Part shown: piece after piece, positions 9,773 through 20,606 of the stretch
Layout: each line of letters starts with the position of its first letter
Position numbering within the stretch: the stretch's first letter is position 1
Assembly (NCBI GenBank): GCA_947646735.1
Contig: CANTFK010000898.1
Location: 62,001 to 126,000, forward strand
Length of the DNA: 64,000 nucleotides
Direction of reading: 5' to 3'
Origin: Peronospora farinosa
Lineage: Eukaryota; Oomycota; Peronosporomycetes; Peronosporales; Peronosporaceae
Program-made: the position numbers and the translations under genes
Notes under the pieces: generated by a model
The model's database searches: none
What the model was told of the DNA's origin: nothing
Seen by the model: the letters and a program-made list of their open reading frames with translations, nothing else

Positions 9773-11356
9773 ATGGGTGACAAGTATGACCGTCAACTGC
9801 GACTATGGGGTGCTGAAGGCCAGCGACGGCTCGCTAATACGCACATTCTTCTCATTAATTCGTGTGCTACTGGTTCTGAAGCGCTTAAAAATCTCGTATT
9901 GCCTGGTGTCCAGCGCTTTACGATCTTAGACGACCAGAGAGTGACGCAAGCAGACGCGACGAATAATTTCTTCGTCACTTTGGACTCTATAGGGAGCTCC
10001 AGAGCTGAGATTGTGACTAAATTACTACTGGAAATGAACACGGATGTGACTGGAGTCGCACGACATGCAAATGTCAAGCAGGTGCTGCAGGAGGAACCGC
10101 AGTATTTGGACCAATTTGATTTGGTCCTGGCTACACAATTGGACGAATTGGTCACGACTAAATTGGCCGAATTGTGTCTGATCAAAAGGCTGCCATTGCT
10201 GATAATCACATCATATGGATTTCTAGGCTCACTACGACTTCAAGTGGCTCAACATGCGATCGTTGACGCAAAATTGGACCCGCCACGACATGAATTGAGA
10301 CTTTCCAAGCCTTTTTCAACACTCCAGAAGTTTGCAGATACTTTTGACTTGCAGTCCATGTCAACTATTGATCATGCACATGTGCCATTTGTAATTTTGT
10401 TATTGCAGGCCATGAAAAAGTGGAAGGAGAATTATGATGGTCAATTACCCACCTCGTTCTTAGAAAAGAACGAGTTTAAAAAGAGTTTACAGGAAATGAC
10501 ATGGGGATCTTGGGGTCATGAAGTGAATTTTATGGAAGCTGCTGAAAATGCGTACATGGCATATGTACCTCCACAATTGCCAGAAGAAGTAGCGTCGGTT
10601 TTGGCTGCTGCTGCGTCGCATACTGTCTCGATAGAGGCTTTGGAGAAGACAAAAGATACGAAGGAGTTCTGGCTTTTGGCTCATGCTGTGGCCGATTTTA
10701 TTAAGCAGAACGAGGGGTTGTTGCCGGTGACGGGAGTTGTGCCGGACATGACGGCGTCTACGGAATGGTATGTGGCGTTGCAGGAACTGTATATGACCAA
10801 AGCCAAGGAGGACGCAACGAAGGTGCACCAGATTCTGCTCAACAGGATGTGCGATCTAAAACTCCCTCAAGACATGATCTCGTTCGATGCCGTGGTAGCA
10901 TTTTGCAAAAATGCCCCGAATATTGGCATGCTGGAGACACGCAGTGTGGCACAAGAGTACAAGCATGTCGACTTAATGGGCGTGGATCTGGAGGATGAGG
11001 ACAAGGAGCAGTCGCCTCTGATCTGGTATTTCATGCTCCGAGCGGTGGCTGCCTTCGCTTCTCAATTTAATCGTTACCCTGGCTCAGAGGATGCCGCTGC
11101 CACTCAAGACGGAGCATGGCTTGTGGCGAAGGCAAAGGCTTTGGCTGCGGGTAGCGACGTGGTGGACTGGATCACCGATGATCACGCATTAGAGATGACC
11201 CGGTCATGCCAGGTCGAGCTGCATAACATTGCCGCTGTGATGGGCGGTGTTGCTGCGCAGGAAGCTGTGAAGTTGATCACGCACCAGTTCGAGCCGCTTA
11301 ACAATACGTACGTATTTAACGGTATCTCGGGCGTGGCTGCAACTTACCAGCTTTGA
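9773..11356 (+). CDS. NAE1: NEDD8-activating enzyme E1 regulatory subunit (APPBP1/ULA1-like)
   Basis: Single exon, 527 aa, starting MGDKYDRQLRLWGAEGQ, the hallmark N-terminus of the E1-like regulatory subunits; the in-frame TTG at 9767 is not a start. The family half of a ThiF/Rossmann adenylation fold follows (INSCATGSEALKNLVLPGV, FTILDDQRV). The C-terminal end is also typical (SCQVELHNIAAVMGGVAAQE, AVKLITHQFEPLNNTYVF). Length matches the family (about 530 aa). By family knowledge it pairs with the catalytic UBA3 subunit to adenylate NEDD8 and pass it to UBC12 for cullin neddylation; it has no catalytic cysteine of its own. The frame is intact and there is no sign of decay. Confidence 0.95.
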   Translation: MGDKYDRQLRLWGAEGQRRLANTHILLINSCATGSEALKNLVLPGVQRFTILDDQRVTQADATNNFFVTLDSIGSSRAEIVTKLLLEMNTDVTGVARHANVKQVLQEEPQYLDQFDLVLATQLDELVTTKLAELCLIKRLPLLIITSYGFLGSLRLQVAQHAIVDAKLDPPRHELRLSKPFSTLQKFADTFDLQSMSTIDHAHVPFVILLLQAMKKWKENYDGQLPTSFLEKNEFKKSLQEMTWGSWGHEVNFMEAAENAYMAYVPPQLPEEVASVLAAAASHTVSIEALEKTKDTKEFWLLAHAVADFIKQNEGLLPVTGVVPDMTASTEWYVALQELYMTKAKEDATKVHQILLNRMCDLKLPQDMISFDAVVAFCKNAPNIGMLETRSVAQEYKHVDLMGVDLEDEDKEQSPLIWYFMLRAVAAFASQFNRYPGSEDAAATQDGAWLVAKAKALAAGSDVVDWITDDHALEMTRSCQVELHNIAAVMGGVAAQEAVKLITHQFEPLNNTYVFNGISGVAATYQL

Positions 11357-11478
11357 GTTGACCTTTTAGCTTAATTCAACATCAGTCAAAGACGTAGTAT
11401 AGGTACTAACGCAAATTAATACATCATCTATACGTCACACCATCGCAAAAGACGTTCTTGCTTTTTGTCACGACCGAG

Positions 11479-13544
11479 CTAAGCAAGACACGACTGGGCG
11501 TCGCGTTTCGTCTTCGATTTCTTTTTCAGTTTTTGGTTTTCAGGACTAGAACGTCGAGCTTGCTTCCCTGCATGTAAACTTGTTTGCTCATTTGTTGCAA
11601 AACTTGCTCGTTGGTCCTGTCCAGGTCTTTGTCGCTCTAATTGTTGTCGCTCCAGGACGCACCGCGGGCAAAAACATTTGAACTTGTACTCGCGTAAATT
11701 TGCTTCACGCGTTTGCACATCCATGTCAACATCGATGTAGCAGATACAGAGCTCCTCACCTTTTTGAATGTCACGGATAGCCACCACATGCGCGTCACCA
11801 TTCTTCGTGTAAAGCACAGTGCAGTTCGGGTCACAACTGTGATTCATCGTGCAAATGATTGGAAAGAGCGCTGTGCCTTCAATGCAAGGATAACCCAAAG
11901 GCATCAAGGGATCAAAGCCAGGATCCACTTCGGTGCCGTTCCTTTCCAGACGCTCCTGTACCTGCAGCAGCTGAATGCGCTCTTCCTCCCATTGTAGCAC
12001 GCGTCGTACGCTAGCAATCAGAGCCTGCTCCTCACTGTTTAATTGTGGTGACGTGCAATTGTTTTGGCCATCAGTTCCTGCTGCAGTCACTTCGTGCTGC
12101 ACGTCTGGATCCAGGATATCTATAAAGGCATGGAACGGATGGTCGATCTCCATACTTACGTTGTTCATTTCGAAGAGGCCGATCTGAGCAGTAAAAAACT
12201 CGAAACTCAAAAGACTTGAACAATGACGCCAGATTTCCTCCACCGTCACGTCACGTAGTTGGCCTTCACGCTCAAGTCGCACTAGGTTGCACTCTAGTGC
12301 GTCGATTAGTAACTGGTGTGTCATCGTTAGTACCTCCTGTAAACATTGCGCCTTCGTCGATCCATTTCCCAAGGTGCCACTAGTGTTTGCCATCCAATCC
12401 CCTTCCTTTTCCTTAGTTTGTGACTTTTCCTGTCGTAACTTGCCTGCTTGAGCGATAACACTTCCATTAGCCTTGGGCAAGACAGCTTTCTCTTCGTTAT
12501 CAATATCTTTGATATCATTAGGTGAGCCGTCATCGTAACTGCTGCTGCTATCTCCGCTGTCACTGTTTGTCTTCTCACTCTCACATGCCGTAATCTGACC
12601 CGACGTTTCCTCGCTATTTCGAAATTCACGAGGCAGTGATAAAGGTTCATCGTGCTCTACAACGACCACTTCCCACCACGGTTTCTTGTAAAACATGTCA
12701 ATGGGTTCACGTGCCTTGGCAATGTCTCGCCACACGAGATACCGCGAGAGTACACGGGCAATTACTTTTGCTGCAAGTAAAAAAATATCGTTCGTATGGC
12801 GTGTATGTTCTTGAAATGCACCCATTGCTGAGCACGGATCCTTCCGAGGACACAAAATGGCATGGAATTCATGAAGTGCTCGCATTAGACATAATTTTGA
12901 GCAATAGAGTTCACCACATGCACATTTTGCTCCTGCTTCTGCCATTCCACAACTTTGTGGGGTGATACGTAATAGTCGTAATGTTTCTTCCAGTGCATTT
13001 ATCGGTACTATATCCTTTTGTAAAGTAGTATTCCTTGTTGTCGAAAGTGTCTCTCCTTGATCTTGAAGTTGTGCATTAAAGCGTGTGACAATCTCATGCC
13101 ATTGATTTTGAGCATTTCCTACTAATGGCAAATAACAAAATTGACAGCATGGCAGTAGACTACGATTTTGTTCATGTTGCATCGCTACAAGAGGTGATTC
13201 CGTCCAAATTCTTGTAGCTTTTGGCAACTCTTGGTCAGCATAAATAGCTTTTCCCTTAACAGGTCCAGCATCACCACATACAATTGGTGCCTTTGCTTTG
13301 CTAATAACCACTTGAAAGTAAGTACTCGCTATTGGATCATTTGGACCATATGGTGCAGCGACACTTGAGTAACGATTGACTACATGTATGTATAGAGCAT
13401 ACAAAAAACAAGATTATTGAACAATTGGCCGACCTAGAGACGACATTCAGCCTACTTACGATCAATGCGGCTCTTGACATTATTTCGTGTCAAAGACTGA
13501 AGTCTCTTGTAAGGAACGGAATCAAGACCTACTTCCACGTCCAT
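11479..13544 (-). CDS. SMYD5-like SET/MYND protein, 2 exons
   Basis: Exon 1 is 13544-13460, starting MDVEVGLDSVPYKRLQ, with donor GTAAGT. An 80-bp intron follows, then exon 2 13379-11479, giving 661 aa. A split SET domain surrounds MYND-type zinc ligands: CCQFC near residue 103 and CACGELYCSKLC near 180, then HEFHAILC. The catalytic SET core TMNHSCDPNCTVLY lies near 535, followed by GEELCICYIDVD and a post-SET CFCPRC. Layout and motifs fit the SMYD5 branch of protein lysine methyltransferases acting on histones or cytosolic and ribosomal proteins. An acidic/Ser-rich insertion (about residues 275-345) and a basic tail (KKKSKTKR, possible nuclear signal) distinguish it from the divergent paralogue at 14540. 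Without exon 1 the frame would start at a weak internal ATG at 13404. Confidence 0.85.
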
Positions 13545-14539
13545 ATCAAGTGTTTTACACGACCAATCCTTTCAAAATGTGAGGAAATTCTTCGTTCCTC
13601 TTAATGGCTGCGAACGTCTTCGTCGAATGCTGAAACGGTATCGAAGCCAGTAGAATTCGGAAGAAAATGAAAAGTCGGACGCACATGAGCAGAAAAGAAG
13701 CAGGTCAGGAGATTCTAGATTTAAGAAACCTACAAAATTGTCATCTAGAACTTTGTAATTGACTGGCGAAAACGTCTTATTTTTGGCATAAAATTTAGTT
13801 TTGGACATGCAATTTGTTTTATAATGTCTGTAAAAACACGGCTACTACGGCTTATTCTACGTTGTCGTAATTTATTAAGTAGTCACAAGTACTGGCTGGC
13901 CCTTCATATCGTGCTGAGCCTACATGCTGTGACGTGAATGGTCCGACAATGTCCGACGCTACATAAACACTTAGTGGTGCTGGCCTAGTACGTCAGTGAT
14001 ATTGAAGTGATCCTACATTGTCGGATGCGAGAAAAGTGGTGTACCAGGTTAGCAATGCTTTTTCAATGGCCGTCGCAGGGCAAACAATGTCGACGTCGTT
14101 AAAGTTTTTGGATACGTACGTTATAGCTTGTAAAGAAAAGTACATGGTCCAATGGCAGCCACTTTCTTAGCTGTATCTATATTGGCAGAGGGGGCAAGTC
14201 GCCTGGTGAATGCACGGCGCAAGGTCATTAAGTCGGAGGCCCTAGTTTTTGTATCATTTATGTCGCTCTTTCGGTTGCCCCTTTCCCTCTCAATATCTAT
14301 ATTTAATATATCATCTTTTATATCCATTACATTATCCAAGTGTAACTTGCTGCAATTTCGACAAGTGATTGGAAAGGTGCGCGCACTGCGTCGTCGTCTC
14401 GACTGCTAACCAGTCAGTACTGATCTCTTATAGTTCGTCTCAGATATATCGATTTTATCATATAGATAACAAAACTGTACCCAGTCAGTCAGTCAATCAA
14501 TCATTCACCAAATCACCATCAAAGATCGAAAAGTCGTCT
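13545..14539. promoter_or_regulatory. Shared intergenic region of the divergent SET/MYND pair
   Basis: About 1 kb separates two paralogues transcribed away from each other, so it must hold both promoters. Short frames inside it (13572-13808 and 14121-14339, minus) show no domain and are not called. A CATT/CAAT-rich stretch at 14485-14510 may be the initiator region of the rightward gene. Confidence 0.4.
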
Positions 14540-16103
14540 ATGATTCAAAAGGATTGGCCACAAGTCGCTGCTTACTTTAAAGCACTGCTACAATCGCGTC
14601 TACACAGTCCACCAATATATTGTGGTCTTGCAGGTGATAAAGGCAAGGCCATGTATGCCGGGAAGGCACTCAAGGCCGGTGAACCCATTTGGACAGAAGC
14701 TCCGTTCGTGGCTATGCAGCACGAAGACAACAAGGAGTTTGTGGATTGCTGTGACAATTGCTTCGTGCCACTCATTGACAGTAAAATCTGCTGGGCACGC
14801 GTCGTGACCGGCAGTAGCAGTGAAGTTGAGGGCGAGGCAGTCCCTGCTGACGAGGCTGCGGCCAGCGAAGCAGATTTTGAAGCAGCCATCGCCTTTTTGC
14901 AAAAAGAAGGTGGCAAGAGTCCCGAAGAGAGCTACTTTTCTGTGTTTAAACTGGCCGAAAGTCAAGTGAAATGCAGCTGTGGAGTTGTATATTGCTCTGA
15001 CAATTGCAAACAGATTGCGTATGCGCAGCATCACGCGCTTTTGTGTCCACGTTCGGAGGAGCGAGAGAATGCAATGGGTCAATTCCTTAACCATACACTT
15101 GTGACCAATGAGATCTTCCAGCTCGCAGCTAAAGTCGTGGCAAAGATCTTATTGCTCTTTGTTGCAACGCAGGATATAGCACAAGCCAGACAACCCGTTG
15201 ATATCTTTTGCAAGTTGCCGTGGTGGGAAGTCATTACGTCAGAAGAAGATCTAGAAGATGGAGAGACATTGGAAGAATATCGGGACAAGTTTCGCTCGCT
15301 GCTCATGCAGACATACGACTACTTTATCAGCGGCTTGACGGAGAACCTTGCTCACTTGGAGACGCAGAACGAACTCAATGGTCTCACGGCAGATGCACTT
15401 CTTGTTTCGTGCAATGAAGTCTTGAGCGTCGATTTTTTCAGTCGTGTGGTGGGCATGTTCGAGATGAATAACATTAGTATGGAAATCGACCATCCATTTC
15501 ATGCGCTGAGCGAGGCGTTGAGTGAAGCCAGTCCTGAGGAGAAGAAGGACATGCCGCCAGTACTGGCCCGCGTTAAACTAGCACTTGAAAAGTTTACGGA
15601 AGAGCACAATCATCAATGCGACGAAGAACACGACGAATATGATGAGGAAGAGTGTAACGCAGTGGATGAGGACTTTGTGGGCGTGGAAGGCACTGCATTG
15701 TTCTCGGGTATATGCACAATGAATCACAGCTGTGATCCCAACTGCACAGTACTATACACGAAGGACGGAGCTGCTCACGTGTTCGCCGTACAGGACATTG
15801 CGGTAAGCGCGCGAAAGTTTTTGAGGTTTAATTTACAAATGGTCTGACTAGAGGTTGTTGAACAAACAGGAGGGCGAAGAGCTGTGCATCTCATACATTG
15901 ATGTGGACCAGGAAGTGGACGGGCGGGAGGAATGTCTTCGGTATGTATAATCATCTCGGCCAGTATACGTTTCGTTGTCGATATTGTCATAGACTTACTG
16001 ATGTCCCTTCATTTATTGCGTATTGGCGTTTGATGTCCGACCAAGCAGGGAGTACCAATTCGTATGTAATTGCGCCCGTTGTGAGGAAGAACGGAAAGCA
16101 TAG
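14540..16103 (+). CDS. SMYD5-like SET/MYND protein, 3 exons
   Basis: Exons 14540-15802, 15870-15940 and 16049-16103 give 462 aa; donors are GTAAGC and GTATGT, acceptors CAG. The start MIQKDWPQVAAYF is chosen because upstream in-frame codons contain only a TTG. MYND zinc ligands are CCDNC (near residue 70) and CSCGVVYCSDNC (near 145) with HHALLC. The SET core TMNHSCDPNCTVLYTKDG lies near 393. The two small exons add EGEELCISYIDVD and the post-SET motif CNCARC, so ignoring them would remove the catalytic end. It is a likely protein lysine methyltransferase of the SMYD5 type and a paralogue of the gene at 11479-13544, without that gene's acidic insertion. An Asp/Glu-rich loop lies before the SET core. 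Confidence 0.87.
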
Positions 16104-17026
16104 AAGATTGTCAAATAGGTGGCGGAGAGATCGTGATGGGCTAATTGATTATGAGTCGTTCGTACTGCCAAGACCCAAGCTCCCATGACATGACAATTGC
16201 GATTGTAGCACGTATCTTCGTTTTGCCCCAGTCGTGTATGCAGCTTACGATTCAACCCAATTCACTTTGTATAGCTTCCTGTTTTCTTAGGTGTAGACGC
16301 GTGTGGCTGTTTGTGCCGTCTGTTGTGTAAGAGGGAACGATAAAGTCTCCATTTAAGCCATTTGGCACATATGAACCGTAAAGTAAAATTCCAAGTTTAA
16401 AGGTTTAGTGGGACATTTGTCGAAGCGTTTATTGTCTGTACTTGGTATTGACGTTGTGCGGGTAAGAAAAGAAAGCGAGACTAGTGCAAATGATAGTAAA
16501 TGAGTATGTGGTAGACGGAGCAATTGTTAGGTGACAATTTGAGGTTTCGTAGATGAAACTAAACAAATGCGCGGCTGACCATTTCGTTGCAATTGTTCTC
16601 AGTGGCGGGAATGCCGGCCGTATTGATGCTTATTGAAGAGCTGTCTGTTTCGTCACGTCATTCCGTTCGATAATATTCACGATCCTACCGTTCTACTTAT
16701 GTATAGGTAGATCCGCCCTACTAAATGGAACAGGAATGCCTGAATTTTAATATATAGTGGTCACAACAAGCAGTGAGGTGGTCGTCATAAGGCGTAACGG
16801 TCTGGCAGACAGGAAAGGATGAGACAAGAATGATGCATTTGACGGTAACGGAGGCAAAGAAGAAAAATGGACGGTATCAATGACCCATGAACCAGCAAAA
16901 TGCCAAGCGTTACTCATGGCACGAACACTGTCTGAGCATTCGACAGTTTCGTCGATAATGGAAATGGAAAGTGATCATTGCCAACAGATTCTTATGGCTC
17001 ACTATGCATAATACACGATCCAGCTC
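16104..17026. other. Intergenic, convergent gene ends
   Basis: About 0.9 kb between the 3' ends of the SET/MYND gene and the dipeptidase gene. No domain-bearing frame, repeat or RNA gene was seen. Confidence 0.5.
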
Positions 17027-19024
17027 TTACGCAACCGCGTGGTAGCCCACACGGCGACCCGTCTTTTTGGCGAGAGATAGCATGGAAGCGCCCAGTACAG
17101 CGCCCATGATGACCCAGGCAAAGGCGATCGGGTAACTTTGTCCTTCCATCTGGACATGAGCAGGCTTGGCTGCCTGGCGAACAAAACCTTGTGTGGTCTC
17201 GCCTTCAACTCTCACGAGCTGCTGGTGCATGCTGAACTTGGGCATGAACGTATCGCCAGGCCACGTCGCGAATTCGCTGCCCTGCAACCACCAAGTTGGG
17301 TATCCAATTGACGCCTGTTGCTCCGGAGCCTCACCTGTCGTCATGTAGCCATCACTGTATTTGCCCACCAATGTCCATGCAAGTTGCCACCACTGTGCTA
17401 CAACGTGGTCGGCAAAATCATTGCTTTGATCATGAAAACGAGTCAATAGCTGGGTCTCACTCATGGTGGCCGAGTACCTCTCATCATGCACCTCCTTCTC
17501 CATTTTGCGACGCAGAGCAAAAGCTGCTTTCTGTAGTCGATGGATATTGCCGCGGATCTCAACACTCATAGCGTCAAAACGCAGTAGACTCCAGTTGTTC
17601 ACGAAGTTGAATGCCCACCAGGCAGACTGCGAGTGGAATTTGCTTTGTCGACCTAACAAGTACGATTCCGGGACAGTGCTCTGTGCGCAAGAGAACGGAA
17701 CAAAGACCGATCCGTGCGGGGCGCTCTGAGCGTACCATGCAACACCGCCAACAGCATCCGATCCCTTATGACTGCGAGTCTGAAGTACAAACGAAAATAG
17801 CGTGCGATACATCGAGATCGGGCGTTCCCAGCCGCCAGTGACACCTCCGGGGCTACCAGACCACCGCACAGGAGCTCCAAAAGGTCCAGCTGCCATGCCC
17901 TTGGTCATGTCGTATTGTGTGCCTTCATAGTAATCGCGAAGCAAATCCATGATCTGGTAAGTTTCTACTTGACGGTCGGGCTTGACTGAAAACGGATAGG
18001 TGGCGTACTGTGAAAAGCTCCCAAGACGAGCATCAAGCTGCAGCGACGGAGCGAGCACATTATACACACGCCAGACACGGCGCCCAGTGTACAAGGGACC
18101 TATGGCGTCTTTATCAGCAAAACCGTACGAAGCTGTAAAGTCGAAGGGTTTGCCCCCTTTCGGGTCCCACCAGCCCATTTCCTTAGCAAGCGAGACCACA
18201 TTAGTCGAAGCCATGAACCAGTCGGGCTGGCTCAGGTCAATCTCACGAATCGAAAAGCCATTCGCAATGACAGTTACATGTCCGTCTGGCACGCGCTGCG
18301 CTGCCCACACCGCACCGGTGTGGTCCTTCCCCGTCATGACGTGAAAAACCCAGACCTCACCAAGTTTATCGCCTACCACGAGGGCTTCAGCCGAATCGCC
18401 ATAGTCCGGTTTCGCCATATCACCGCTGTCTTCGCTGTAGAAGCCATAATTCTCAGCCAGTGTGCCCATGATATCAATTGCACAACGAGCAGTAACACAG
18501 CGTTCTAGCGCAACCTTCGTGAGTTCTGCAATGCCAAACAAGTTCTTGCCCCCAGGCACGTCAAGTGACCAGCCGACAGTTTTGGCCCCACAGGTGCTCT
18601 CGCCAATACTGAGCTGCACTTCATTCATCATTCCGTAATCCTGGTCAAAGTAAGCATACGTGTGCTCCACCTGCGGGATATAACCTATTGGTGTCGAGTA
18701 CTCTTGGGTCCTCCCAGTCTCTGAATCGTCTACAGGCTGGTAGTGAGCTCCTCGATCTGGTGCCACAACTCTCGGGTAACCACTGTTGATGTTGTAAACG
18801 GCACGCTTGCTACCCGGTTCGTGATCCTGTGCTGGGACGCGAACAAGACGGAGATCCGAGGCGCTGCCACCAGCGTCGTCCGTATGAGCGATCAGCGTCG
18901 AATTGTCTGTACTTGCGCCTTTCGTCACAGCAATAGCTGTGCATGCATCTACCTGGCCACGGTGCAGCGACATCGCTGCGACTGCAATTGCTGCAGCGCA
19001 AAGGTGCGTCCGGAAGGACATCAT
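17027..19024 (-). CDS. Secreted or membrane-anchored C69-family dipeptidase
   Basis: Single exon of 665 aa. The signal peptide (residues 1 to about 27) ends directly before the catalytic Cys28 in DACTAIAVTKGAS. This is the N-terminal nucleophile arrangement of family C69 (PepD/secernin), where maturation exposes the cysteine. Further family blocks are NSTLIAHTDDAG, MNEVQLSIGESTC, DSAEALVVGDKLGEVWVFHV and FMASTNVVSLAKEMGWW. A hydrophobic segment near residues 632-652 followed by KKTGRR predicts a single C-terminal membrane anchor, so the enzyme probably faces the secretory lumen or cell surface and cleaves dipeptides. Start: MMSF at 19024; the second Met is equally possible. The frame is intact. 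Confidence 0.9.
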   Translation of the reverse strand: MMSFRTHLCAAAIAVAAMSLHRGQVDACTAIAVTKGASTDNSTLIAHTDDAGGSASDLRLVRVPAQDHEPGSKRAVYNINSGYPRVVAPDRGAHYQPVDDSETGRTQEYSTPIGYIPQVEHTYAYFDQDYGMMNEVQLSIGESTCGAKTVGWSLDVPGGKNLFGIAELTKVALERCVTARCAIDIMGTLAENYGFYSEDSGDMAKPDYGDSAEALVVGDKLGEVWVFHVMTGKDHTGAVWAAQRVPDGHVTVIANGFSIREIDLSQPDWFMASTNVVSLAKEMGWWDPKGGKPFDFTASYGFADKDAIGPLYTGRRVWRVYNVLAPSLQLDARLGSFSQYATYPFSVKPDRQVETYQIMDLLRDYYEGTQYDMTKGMAAGPFGAPVRWSGSPGGVTGGWERPISMYRTLFSFVLQTRSHKGSDAVGGVAWYAQSAPHGSVFVPFSCAQSTVPESYLLGRQSKFHSQSAWWAFNFVNNWSLLRFDAMSVEIRGNIHRLQKAAFALRRKMEKEVHDERYSATMSETQLLTRFHDQSNDFADHVVAQWWQLAWTLVGKYSDGYMTTGEAPEQQASIGYPTWWLQGSEFATWPGDTFMPKFSMHQQLVRVEGETTQGFVRQAAKPAHVQMEGQSYPIAFAWVIMGAVLGASMLSLAKKTGRRVGYHAVA

Positions 19025-19529
19025 GAGTGTGAAATTTGATACGACTGAGGTCGTTTGATGCCGGCAAGCAAAAATAAAGTGTGAGAGCTTCCGACCAACT
19101 CGATCAGAATGCGATTCTGATCATAGCGCAAGTAAAGTTCGGAACGAACAGGCTCCATCATCCACCAACGATCTCCTAAAACTCTCTGCTGCCTTTCGCA
19201 AACCAAAACGCTGCAACGCCAACGTCTCTTTACATCAGCAGTAATTGGCATCGTATCGTATCTGTACAATCACGTGCGGGCTGTCTCGGCACAGCTTGTA
19301 CTGTAACGGTTGGGCGTTGAAGCGACACACATGTGACGTGGCATACGACTTGAAGCGACACACATGCGACGGTGAAAGCGATACATACGAAAGAGGGGCA
19401 TTTAAATTCAACGGATGAGTAACTGTAAGGTTTCTTGTACTGTACCGGGAGGTGAACATTGTCGCCTTAGGTAAGTCTTTTTTCACGAGCACAGGACCGT
19501 ATTGCAACTCTTCGTTACCGACTGAGACC

Positions 19530-19919
19530 TTACGGAACGTCGTTCCGCAAGAGTATTTGGCCCGACATGAAAAGTGCAGCAGCAGTGGCTAGTAAGGCGA
19601 GAAAGACGATTCCTGTAGGCTGCACGCCGTTTCACTCTTCGGCTTTTATCAAGAAGTTTTGAGTTTCGAGAAGAGAAGAGCAAAAGTGTCGAAAGAACGG
19701 ATAAGCTATGAAAGCGAGAACCGCTAAGGTCACCACTAGGCAAGCCGCAGTTTCACAGTGTCGAGTAAGTCCGATGGAGCTCAAACAGAGAAAAGCGAGG
19801 CAGGACTCTGCGGTAAGAGGATACAGATTGTGAGCTACAAGACGAAGACCTAGTCCGACTTGCGAGGTGACCCGGCCGCAATCGGATGTCGGTGAATCTT
19901 TCATTTGCTTGATGGACAT
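19530..19919 (-). pseudogene. Small membrane protein gene with one in-frame TGA
   Basis: From ATG 19919 (MSIKQMKDSP) the frame runs 95 codons to a TGA at 19634-19632. It then continues in the same frame for 33 more codons to a TAA, and that extension encodes another hydrophobic helix (GIVFLALLATAAALFMSGQ). Together the 129 codons would form a protein with about three transmembrane segments. The coherence of the downstream part suggests a recent nonsense mutation, a sequencing error, or readthrough. The family is not recognised. It lies upstream of, and on the same strand as, the dipeptidase gene, about 0.5 kb away. Confidence 0.45.
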
Positions 19920-20606
19920 TGCCACAACCACCTAAATCCAAGCACTCCCAATTGATACGCGTCACGTTTACAACAAAAAATGTGACTATCAACGCGAATT
20001 ACATTGTCCGTCACTTGATCGGTGTCGTCAATGCAAAGCGTCCTAACGCTGTAATGAAATTAATTGAGTTGGTTTCTTTACAAGGCACAAAATCAAGAAG
20101 TTATACAGTCTTTGTCTAAACTTCATTGATATTATTACTTAGCAAACTATTTAGTCTTCCAGCTTAAAGTCTCAGATAACGGCGTCGTAATGGTCGTCGT
20201 AAGACTAGCAAGTCGTCGCTGACTCATTCTACGGTATCACCACCCACTATAACATTCATGTTCGTGCACCGTGACACAAACGACATCAAGAAGTACGACT
20301 ACCTTTTTTATATCTCAAGTGCTCGAAAATTCATCAATGTTATCATCATACTTTTGTTAATCTGATAATGCAAAAGAAGAAAGAAGTAGATCTGATGCGC
20401 AATATATATAAAAATGTATCACTTGACAATTATGGTGATAAAGCTCTAATCTGAACTTTATGCTAAGAAAATTGCATTAGCCAGATAATTACCTAATTCG
20501 TGACAAAGTGCGACAGAGATACTGCAAAAATTGTGACACATTTTCGAAATATTGTGTTTTCACTTCCATTAAATTTCCAAAATTTTACGAAATAACAATC
20601 CGAAAA

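Noticed and set aside
13572..13808. 78-codon minus frame upstream of the SET/MYND gene
   Set aside because: No domain, not linked by splice sites, lies in the presumed shared promoter.
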